A stretch of 11,160 bases of DNA from Candidatus Manganitrophaceae bacterium. Its GTDB lineage: Bacteria; Nitrospirota; Nitrospiria; SBBL01; Manganitrophaceae. Position 1 is the stretch's first letter; each line of letters starts with the position of its first letter. The DNA is taken from positions 1 through 11,160 of the forward strand of contig SCUR01000216.1 in NCBI GenBank assembly GCA_004297235.1, read 5' to 3'. Of this stretch, positions 5,308 to 11,160 are shown piece after piece. A program made the translations under genes and the position numbers. The notes below the pieces were generated by a model that searched no databases, was not told the origin of the DNA, and saw only the letters and a list, made by a program, of their open reading frames with translations.

Positions 5308-8142
5308 ATGGCGACACGGAACAACAAACGAAAGAAGTCTCCGGGCAAGCCGAAAACGACCCTGCTGCGGCCGCTGACGGAAGACATCGACTATCTGGAA
5401 GACCTCCTGCGCCGGATCATCCTGGAGCAAGGAGGAGAATCGCTCCTGAATCTGGTCGATCAATTCCGGGGGATCTGCCGCGAATTGCGCGATCGGTACA
5501 ATGCCGACCTGGAACGCAAGCTCCTTCAGATGATCGACCGGCTCGATCTGCCGACCTGCACGCAGCTCGTCTCCGCCTTCGACCTTTCTTTCAACCTCCT
5601 CAATGTCTCCGAGGAGAACTTCGGGATGCAGGTCCGCCGGGAGCGGGAGCGGAAGGGAAAGCGGGTCGAAGGCTCTCTCGACGATTACTTCTCCGAAGCG
5701 GAGCGGCGCGATCCCTCTTTTTGGCACGATCAGCTGGCGCAGATGCGGATCATGCCGGTGATCACCGCCCATCCCACCGAGGCGAAGCGCCAGACGATTC
5801 TGGAAAAATACCGAACGATCTATCTCTTGATGTTCAAGCGGGAGAGCCCGATCTGGACGCCGCAGGAGATGGAAGCGATCAAGAAAGAGCTCCTCAACCA
5901 GATCACCCTCCTCTGGCAGACCGGCGACATCCATCTCGATCGCCCGACGGTGCGGGAGGAGGTTCACAACGGCCTCTTTTATTTCCGCGAAACGTTCTAT
6001 CCGATCATCCCCAAAATCTACAGCGAGATCCGCGATCAGCTCCGGACCCAGCATCCCGAGACCGACATGATCATCCCGCCGTTCCTGCGGTTCGGCTCCT
6101 GGATCGGCGGGGATCGCGACGGGAACCCGTCGGTCACCGCGAAAGACACCGAGTGGACCGTGCTTCGGCAGAAGGAGCTGATCTTCCAACTCTACCTGGA
6201 GTCGATCAATCATCTGCTGGTCGAGATGAGCCAATCGAAATACCTCGTCGGCGTTTCCGAAGCGCTGTCGCTGTCGATTCAGGAGGACGCCGGCGACTTC
6301 CCGGACCAGGCGCCCCCCCTCCTTACCCGGAACCCTTACGAACCGTATCGGCAGAAGCTCGGCTTCGTCAAGTTGAAGCTGGAGGCGACCCGGAGCGAAA
6401 TCGATCATCGGATGGGATTCGGACTCTCCCGCGACAAAGCTCCGGCGCGGGGCTATCGATCGGCGGCGGAATTCATCGACGATTTGGAGATCCTCCGGCG
6501 AAGCCTTCTCGAACACAAGGGAAAGCATCCGGCGGAGATCGAGATCGATGCGCTCCTCACCCGCGTGCAGGTCTTCGATTTCTATCTCGCCCGTCTCGAC
6601 GTCCGGCAGGAGGCCGAGCGGCATCGGAAAGCGGTTCAGGAAATTTTCGACCGGCTTCAGATCTATCCCCACTACGCCCAGGCCGACGAGAACAAGAAGG
6701 TCGAGATCCTAACGAAAGAACTTCTGACGCTGCGGCCGCTGATCCCCCCTTTCCTCACCCTCTCCCCCGAGAGCCAGGAGGTGATCGAGACCTTCAAAAG
6801 CATCCGGAAGATCAAAGAGGGGATCGATCCCGACGCGATCGGCAGCTACATCATCAGCATGGCGTCGGGAATGAGCGATGTGCTCCTCGTTCAGCTTCTC
6901 GCGAAAGAGACCGGCCTCTGCGGGCCGACCCTCGACGGCGGCTACGAGAGCGGGCTCGACATCGTTCCTCTCTTCGAGCGGATCAACGACCTGCGGTCGG
7001 CGCCGGAGATCATGGACGGCCTTTTTAAAAATCAGGCCTATCAGAAGAGTCTCCTCGCGCGCGGACGAAACCAGGAGATCATGCTCGGCTACTCCGACAG
7101 CAGCAAGGACTCCGGCATTCTCACCTCCACCTGGGAGCTCTACAAAACCCAGAAGATCCTCCGGGACGTCGCCCAGGCGCATCAGATCCATCTCACCCTT
7201 TTTCACGGGCGCGGCGGGAGCGTAGGCCGCGGCGGCGGGCCGACCCATCGCGCCATTCTGGCCCAGCCCCCCGACACGGTGATGGGGCGGATCAAGATTA
7301 CCGAGCAGGGAGAGGTGATCTCCTCCAAGTATGCCAATCAGGGAACGGCGACCCACAACCTGGAGCTGCTGATCACCGGCGTCTTGAAAGCAACGCTGAA
7401 CGGCAAAATCTTAAAGAAAGAGTCGCGGCTGATCGCCCGATACGAGGAGACGTTCGAGGAGATCTCCGAGATCGCCTATCGGCTCTATCGCGATTTCATC
7501 GGCGATCCCGACTTCTATCGCTACTTTCAAGAGGCGACGCCGATCTCGGAAATCGGACATCTCAAGATGGGATCCCGCCCCGCCTTCCGGCACGGCGTCC
7601 AGACGATGGAGGAGATGCGCGCCATCCCCTGGATCTTCTCCTGGACGCAGAGCCGGCAGCTCGTCGGCGGATGGTTCCCGGTCGGCGCGGCCTTCAACTC
7701 TTTCGTCGACAAGAATCCGGCGGAGAACGGGCCGTTGCTCCAGGAGATGTACCGCTCCTGGCCCTTCTTCAACAACCTCATCGACAATATTCAGATGACG
7801 CTGGCCAAGGCCGACATCCACATCGCCCAGCACTATGCCGACCTGGTGAGCGATCCCGCGCTGAAGAGGCGGATCTTCGGGCGAATCCGGTCGGAGTTCT
7901 CGCTGACCGCCGAGATGCTCCGCCTGATTACCGGGACCGAGGAGATCCTCGGCAACGACCCGACCCTTCAGCAATCGATCCGCCTGCGCAACCCCTTCAT
8001 CGACCCGATCAACTATATTCAGGTGAACCTCATTCAAAAACTCCGATCGCAAAAGCTCGGCAAGAAAGAGCGCGAGGAGGTGATCCACGCCATCCTCCTG
8101 ACGATCAACTGCATCGCGACGGGAATGCGGAACACGGGGTAG
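5308..8142 (+). CDS. ppc: Phosphoenolpyruvate carboxylase
   Basis: This is a complete 944-residue enzyme (E. coli has 883) that carboxylates phosphoenolpyruvate with bicarbonate to give oxaloacetate, the cytoplasmic anaplerotic step. All signature motifs are present: ITAHPTE with catalytic His155 (E. coli H138), FGSWIGGDRDGNP at 262-274, MLGYSDSSKDSG at 592-603 with K600 (K546), and FHGRGGSVGRGGGP at 632-645 with H633 and R635 (H579, R581). The protein ends in GMRNTG. The aspartate-inhibition residues also look kept: K834 in LAKAD (K773), R894 in RLRN (R832) and N942 near the end (N881), so feedback inhibition by aspartate is likely. The extra length is a Lys/Arg-rich N-terminal tail of about 17 residues plus about 40 residues of insertions before the second catalytic block. 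The ATG has no ribosome site, in line with the leaderless promoter. Product identity is very secure. Confidence 0.98.
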   Translation: MATRNNKRKKSPGKPKTTLLRPLTEDIDYLEDLLRRIILEQGGESLLNLVDQFRGICRELRDRYNADLERKLLQMIDRLDLPTCTQLVSAFDLSFNLLNVSEENFGMQVRRERERKGKRVEGSLDDYFSEAERRDPSFWHDQLAQMRIMPVITAHPTEAKRQTILEKYRTIYLLMFKRESPIWTPQEMEAIKKELLNQITLLWQTGDIHLDRPTVREEVHNGLFYFRETFYPIIPKIYSEIRDQLRTQHPETDMIIPPFLRFGSWIGGDRDGNPSVTAKDTEWTVLRQKELIFQLYLESINHLLVEMSQSKYLVGVSEALSLSIQEDAGDFPDQAPPLLTRNPYEPYRQKLGFVKLKLEATRSEIDHRMGFGLSRDKAPARGYRSAAEFIDDLEILRRSLLEHKGKHPAEIEIDALLTRVQVFDFYLARLDVRQEAERHRKAVQEIFDRLQIYPHYAQADENKKVEILTKELLTLRPLIPPFLTLSPESQEVIETFKSIRKIKEGIDPDAIGSYIISMASGMSDVLLVQLLAKETGLCGPTLDGGYESGLDIVPLFERINDLRSAPEIMDGLFKNQAYQKSLLARGRNQEIMLGYSDSSKDSGILTSTWELYKTQKILRDVAQAHQIHLTLFHGRGGSVGRGGGPTHRAILAQPPDTVMGRIKITEQGEVISSKYANQGTATHNLELLITGVLKATLNGKILKKESRLIARYEETFEEISEIAYRLYRDFIGDPDFYRYFQEATPISEIGHLKMGSRPAFRHGVQTMEEMRAIPWIFSWTQSRQLVGGWFPVGAAFNSFVDKNPAENGPLLQEMYRSWPFFNNLIDNIQMTLAKADIHIAQHYADLVSDPALKRRIFGRIRSEFSLTAEMLRLITGTEEILGNDPTLQQSIRLRNPFIDPINYIQVNLIQKLRSQKLGKKEREEVIHAILLTINCIATGMRNTG

Positions 8143-8196
8143 GGCGGTTGCGGATTTCGGAATGCGGAGCTTAAAATTCCATTTTGGGAAAATCGT

Positions 8197-8214
8197 TTCG
8201 TTTAGTTCGTTTAG
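8197..8214. repeat. Tandem 9-bp direct repeat
   Basis: Two perfect abutting copies of TTCGTTTAG lie in the 94-nt gap between the convergent ppc and 8237-8914 genes. They may be replication slippage. No hairpin followed by a T-run, and hence no clear terminator, is visible in this gap for either gene. Confidence 0.6.
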
Positions 8215-8236
8215 ATAGAAGAGCGGCCCGACGCGT

Positions 8237-8914
8237 TCAGCGATTTTGCAGGGCGCTGACCCAAAGCCATTGCAGGCAGCTCTGGGCCGACTCCAGGATC
8301 GCTTCCCGGCCGGAGGAGGGAAGCGGCCGGCAGTAGGTTCCCCCATCTTTCGTCGACACCAACCGGCTGTAGGGGGGCGATTTGAAGACGAGGGCGGCAT
8401 AACGGCGCTGCCACGACTGGAACGCCAGATCGAGCACGTCAATAAGCGCTTTGTTGCTTTTCCCCTTCCGTTCCCAGGCGACGCCCGATTCGCTTAACCG
8501 TTCCCGTTCCCGATGCAACCGCGCTTCATATTCTTTCTGACCGTCCGCCCGCCCGAGAAGCTCCACCTTCCAGCCGTTCAGCTTCGCCGCTTCCGCATTG
8601 CACGAAGCAACCACCTTCTCGTCGGCCGACGGGGCAGAACAGCGATTCGGCCGCGGGGGTTCGCCGCTCTTCCTGTCGGAGTGGGCGCCGCTTTTCAGAG
8701 CGGCGAGCGCGTCTGTGAGGGCGAGCTCACTTCCGGCGATGTCGCGCTTCACGGCATCGATCTGGCCTTGCGTCCGGATTGCTTTCGCATACTCCCCCTG
8801 GAACTCGGCCGCCTCGGAGAGAAGCCCTCTTAATGCCTCTTCCGTGGCGCCGGCATGCCGAGGGAGCAGAATAAAAAAGAGCGTAACCAAAATCGTTCCA
8901 ATCATCCATCTCAA
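8237..8914 (-). CDS. Exported helical hypothetical protein
   Basis: I do not recognise this protein. I chose the TTG at 8914 (225 residues) because GGGAG lies 9 nt upstream and because it places a classic Sec signal peptide at the very N-terminus: a basic start, a hydrophobic core, then HAGA before TEEAL. An ATG at 8983 in the same frame would add 23 residues but has no clear ribosome site. The ATG at 8905 is a third option. The mature protein is mostly helical and charged, with probable coiled coil around the EFQGEYAKAIRTQGQID and EYEARLHRERERL stretches, and a Ser/Pro-rich interruption between them. It holds four Cys: two in the middle (NRCSAP, ASCNAE) and two near the C-terminus (TYCRPL, SCLQWL). 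These could form disulfides in the periplasm. It converges on ppc and stands alone on its strand. The function is unknown. Confidence 0.72.
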   Translation of the reverse strand: MRWMIGTILVTLFFILLPRHAGATEEALRGLLSEAAEFQGEYAKAIRTQGQIDAVKRDIAGSELALTDALAALKSGAHSDRKSGEPPRPNRCSAPSADEKVVASCNAEAAKLNGWKVELLGRADGQKEYEARLHRERERLSESGVAWERKGKSNKALIDVLDLAFQSWQRRYAALVFKSPPYSRLVSTKDGGTYCRPLPSSGREAILESAQSCLQWLWVSALQNR

Positions 8915-9007
8915 CGGACGTTTCTCCCGGATAAGTTTCGGCACTTTACAAAATCGGTCTGCAAAAGTCAACGGAGATCCCATCCCTAGAGGAGATCCAC
9001 TCCGCGC

Positions 9008-9036
9008 TTGACTCCGCCCGGTTTATACCGTAAATA
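9008..9036 (+). promoter_or_regulatory. Candidate promoter for the membrane protein-PLP enzyme pair
   Basis: TTGACT (9008-9013), a 17-nt spacer and TAAATA (9031-9036) give a strong -35 but a weak -10 box. The spacer contains CGGTTTATACCG (9019-9030), and ATACCG (9025-9030) is repeated inverted as CGGTAT (9041-9046), flanking the -10 box. These CGGT/ACCG half-sites recall the palindrome at the toxin promoter, with different spacing. Confidence 0.4.
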
Positions 9037-9091
9037 AGAGCGGTATGGATCTGATCGCGGAGATCCGTATCTAAAATAGACAGGCCGAGAC

Positions 9092-9643
9092 GTGTGGGCA
9101 TCCTTCCTTAAAACAGCGCCTCAAAACCTCTTTCATGCGGCGGGCTTCGCGCCGAGCGTCCTCTTCATTACCTTTTTATATCTTCTTCTGCGGCGCGCCC
9201 GCAGCTCGATGCGGCGGCTCGCGCTGCTCGCTTTTCCCGGCACCTTCACCCACGAGCTGCTCCATTTTATCGTCGGAACACTATTATTGGCGAAGCCGGC
9301 CGGTTTCTCCGTTTGGCCCAAACGCGCGGATGGAGGATGGCTGCTCGGTTCGGTCTCTTTTCGCAAGATCAACCTGCTCAACGGCGCCTTTGTCGGCCTG
9401 GCGCCGCTCCTTCTCCTCCCGCTGGCCTGGCTCTCTCTGACCCGCCTCGTCCTCCCTTTTTGGGTACATCATCAGTGGGCGGGGTGGACGATGGCAGGCT
9501 ACTTCACCGCCACGCTCCTCTTTTCCGCCCTCCCTTCCCTTCAAGACTTCAAGGTGGCCCGCCCTTCGCTTCTGCTCTACGGAACGCTCGGAGCGATTGG
9601 GTGGCTGTGGGGTTCATCGGGCGGACGAGCCTGGTTTCAGTGA
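9092..9643 (+). CDS. Multipass membrane protein with HELLH zinc-protease-like motif
   Basis: This is a 183-residue protein with a GTG start and AGG about 7 nt upstream. About five hydrophobic segments are visible (near 15-34, 43-65, 95-122, 130-150, 160-175). The second carries FTHELLHF (H54, E55, H58), the HExxH zinc-binding and catalytic pattern embedded in a membrane helix. Asp152 in ALPSLQDF, at the end of the fourth segment, could be the third metal ligand. A buried HExxH plus a later Asp is the layout of M50/site-2-type intramembrane proteases. The canonical NxxPxxxxDG is not matched exactly, so this is at best a divergent relative. A non-proteolytic membrane protein of unknown function is possible. 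The TGA at 9641-9643 overlaps a GTG at 9640, and the next gene starts there or 9 nt later, so the two are probably an operon. Confidence 0.78.
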   Translation: MWASFLKTAPQNLFHAAGFAPSVLFITFLYLLLRRARSSMRRLALLAFPGTFTHELLHFIVGTLLLAKPAGFSVWPKRADGGWLLGSVSFRKINLLNGAFVGLAPLLLLPLAWLSLTRLVLPFWVHHQWAGWTMAGYFTATLLFSALPSLQDFKVARPSLLLYGTLGAIGWLWGSSGGRAWFQ

Positions 9644-9651
9644 GGAGTGAG

Positions 9652-10644
9652 GTGAGCGACATTACCTTTGAAGACATTCAGGCCGCGGCGCAGCGATTAA
9701 AGGGGGCGGCTCATCGGACGCCGATCGCGACCTCCCGCTCGTTGAACCGGCAGGCCGGCGCGGCGCTCTTTTGCAAATGCGAAAATTTGCAGCGGGTCGG
9801 CGCGTTCAAGTTTCGGGGCGCCTTCAATATGATCAACCAATTGAGCGAAGCGCAGCGGCAGCGCGGGGTGGTCGCCTTCTCCTCCGGAAATCATGCGCAA
9901 GCGGTCGCGTTGGTCGCGAAGCTGCTCGCCCTCCCCGCCGTGATCGTCATGCCGCACGACTCCCCGGCCGTGAAGCTCAAAGCGACGCGCGGCTACGGCG
10001 CGGAGGTGGTCCTCTACGATCGTCACCGGGACAACCGCGAAGTGATCGCGAAGAAATTGTCTGACGAACGGGGTCTGACGCTGGTGCCGCCGTTCGATCA
10101 TCCGCAGATCATCGCGGGGCAAGGAACCGTCGCGCTGGAACTTCTCACGGACCTCCCCGATCTCGACGTTCTGGTGGCGCCAATCGGCGGCGGCGGACTG
10201 ATCAGCGGATGCAGCATCGCGGCCCATGCGATGCTGCCCGCTCTCCGGATTGTCGGCGTCGAGCCGGAGAGCGCCAACGATACGTCTCTCTCCTTGGAGA
10301 AGGGTTTAATCGTATCGACCCCGCTCTCGCCGTCGATTGCCGACGGGCTGCTCACCCCCGCGCCGGGGAAGCTCACCTTTCCGATCATGCAGCGGCATGT
10401 GGAATCGGTCGCGTTGGTGACCGACGATGAAATTGCGGAGGCGGTGCGTTTCCTTTTGCTTCGGATGAAGCTGCTGGTTGAGCCGAGCGGGGCGGCTGCG
10501 GTCGCCGCATTGATGGCGGGGAAAGTTCCAAACGTGCAAGGCAAAAAGATCGGCGTCGTCCTCTCCGGGGGAAATGTTGATCCGACGCCGTTAGCGAGGA
10601 TCTTGACATCCGGCGCCGGAAATTTTAAAGATCAAATCCGTTGA
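9652..10644 (+). CDS. Serine racemase/threonine dehydratase family PLP enzyme
   Basis: This is a 330-residue fold-type II PLP enzyme without an ACT regulatory domain. I chose the GTG at 9652 because AGGAG ends 4 nt upstream and the protein then opens MSDITFEDIQAAAQRL, as family members do. A GTG at 9640, overlapping the previous stop, is the alternative. Visible motifs are the PLP Schiff-base Lys53 in GAFKFRGAFN, SSGNHAQA at 77-84, the phosphate-binding GGGGL at 179-183 and SGGNVD at 305-310. Compared with Schizosaccharomyces serine racemase there is a constant 4-residue offset: K57 to K53, catalytic S82 to S78, and the Mg site E208/D214 to E204/D210 in EPESAND. Classical threonine deaminases have SAGNH instead of SSGNH. 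The likely activities are serine racemization and/or deamination of serine, threonine or threo-3-hydroxyaspartate; these cannot be separated by sequence here. Confidence 0.93.
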   Translation: MSDITFEDIQAAAQRLKGAAHRTPIATSRSLNRQAGAALFCKCENLQRVGAFKFRGAFNMINQLSEAQRQRGVVAFSSGNHAQAVALVAKLLALPAVIVMPHDSPAVKLKATRGYGAEVVLYDRHRDNREVIAKKLSDERGLTLVPPFDHPQIIAGQGTVALELLTDLPDLDVLVAPIGGGGLISGCSIAAHAMLPALRIVGVEPESANDTSLSLEKGLIVSTPLSPSIADGLLTPAPGKLTFPIMQRHVESVALVTDDEIAEAVRFLLLRMKLLVEPSGAAAVAALMAGKVPNVQGKKIGVVLSGGNVDPTPLARILTSGAGNFKDQIR

Positions 10645-10974
10645 AATGTTGGCACTCGCGATGAGACATATCGGCTGGAGCGGACAGACTTCATCCTCCG
10701 GTATTGCGTGATGCTTCCGAACATCGACGCTGGGTGCTGCCGGTCAGTGGTGGCCATCAGTCCCCCTCGCGTCTACCGGGATGATCCACCCCTCCGTACA
10801 AACGACAGCAACCACGACCGGGACCACCGGATCTATCAGCGGGGATCAGTATGAAGCATTGCGCTGCAATACATCGGCAACGACGTCTTCCCGGTCGTCA
10901 GCCGTGAAGGATCGCAGACGGTGAATGAAGCAAGGAGTCAAGCGCAAAGAACCTGCGGTAGTGTCCCCATTTAA
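10645..10974. other. Intergenic stretch without recognisable gene
   Basis: About 330 nt follow the PLP-enzyme stop. No hairpin terminator is seen after the stop. Short open stretches exist, for example an ATG near 10710 giving about 47 codons, and a run reading QYIGNDVFPVVSREGSQT near 10870-10920. None has a ribosome site or recognisable family motif. The region may hold a decayed coding sequence. Confidence 0.4.
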
Positions 10975-11010
10975 TTATAGAGACTGTTCAAAGACTAAAG
11001 AGCGTTGGAA

Positions 11011-11100
11011 TGGGGCGTTGCCCCAAGCCCCACCGCGGGGGTTGCTTGCCCAACCCCCTTCGGCTTCCCAAGGGACACCAAGGGGAGCAAGCCCCCTTGG
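11011..11100. repeat. Cluster of three G/C-rich hairpins (dispersed-repeat-like element)
   Basis: Three perfect inverted repeats follow one another. TGGGGC/GCCCCA (11011-11025) has a 3-nt loop. GGGGGTTG/CAACCCCC (11037-11058) has a 6-nt loop. CCAAGGGG/CCCCTTGG (11078-11100) has a 7-nt loop. The runs of G, C and GG/CC-flanked blocks resemble intergenic mosaic repeats that occur in many copies in some bacterial chromosomes. A minus-strand reading frame across it is Gly/Pro/Ala-rich and not protein-like. An AT-rich stretch (10966-11000) borders it on the left. Confidence 0.6.
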
Positions 11101-11160
11101 AACCCCGACGGTCGAACTCGGCGCGACCGCGCAAGAGCGGCGCGGATCGCCCCTCAAACA

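Noticed and set aside
5062..6672. 536-codon minus-strand open frame
   Set aside because: It lies antisense to ppc, which has every catalytic motif of its family. The antisense translation is rich in Arg, Asp, Pro and Leu with no recognisable domain, as expected for a shadow frame in high-GC DNA.
8143..8236. Terminator for ppc
   Set aside because: Only a 4-bp TTCC/GGAA stem without a following T-run is visible, which is too weak to call.
9313..9651. Extended N-terminus for the PLP enzyme reading back to 9313
   Set aside because: The upstream part overlaps the membrane-protein gene in another frame and is Arg/Pro/Ser-rich. Family length and motifs begin at the GTG near 9652.
10975..11157. 60-codon minus-strand open frame at the right edge
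   Set aside because: It is made entirely from the G/C-rich hairpin repeats, with low-complexity Gly/Pro/Ala content and no ribosome site.

Overview
The window is high-GC (roughly 60 % by eye) bacterial chromosomal DNA with short intergenic gaps, genes on both strands and several recognisable sigma70-type promoters. There is no tRNA, rRNA, CRISPR array or intact insertion sequence. The gene mix (phosphoenolpyruvate carboxylase, a PFK-like protein, Sec-exported and membrane proteins of unknown function) fits a Gram-negative-type heterotroph or autotroph. A Nitrospirota-like lineage is my best guess from general resemblance only; nothing in the window proves the taxon.

Layout. (1) 27-2354 (+): a 775-residue fusion of a histidine-phosphatase (phosphoglycerate-mutase-like) domain to a PFK-A-fold phosphofructokinase domain, ended by a hairpin terminator. 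(2) 2400-3400 (-): a GTG-started exported protein with a BECR/EndoU-like RNase-toxin C-terminus, followed with a 1-nt stop/start overlap by a 135-residue probable immunity protein. A consensus-like promoter sits immediately upstream, with a perfect 10-bp palindrome across its -10 box. (3) 3497-4258 (-): a DUF1499-type membrane protein with its own promoter. (4) 4259-4563: an intergenic region carrying a C/G-rich inverted repeat. (5) 4564-5268 (+): a DUF2459 (TIGR02117-like) putative lipoprotein. (6) 5308-8142 (+): a complete phosphoenolpyruvate carboxylase whose best promoter would give a leaderless mRNA. (7) 8237-8914 (-): an exported, helical hypothetical protein. (8) 9092-10644 (+): a membrane protein with an HELLH zinc-protease-like motif, overlapping or abutting a serine-racemase/threonine-dehydratase-family PLP enzyme. 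(9) 10645-11160: no convincing gene; its right end is a cluster of three G/C-rich hairpins typical of a dispersed intergenic repeat.

How the genes relate. The PFK-like fusion and PEP carboxylase both act around the glycolytic/anaplerotic node but are not co-transcribed. The two adjacent minus-strand genes at 2400-3400 look like a self-contained toxin-immunity unit inserted among housekeeping genes. The two most notable items are this compact secreted toxin/immunity cassette and the phosphatase-PFK fusion, which mimics the eukaryotic PFK-2/FBPase-2 idea using an unrelated kinase fold and has substitutions at several substrate-binding positions.
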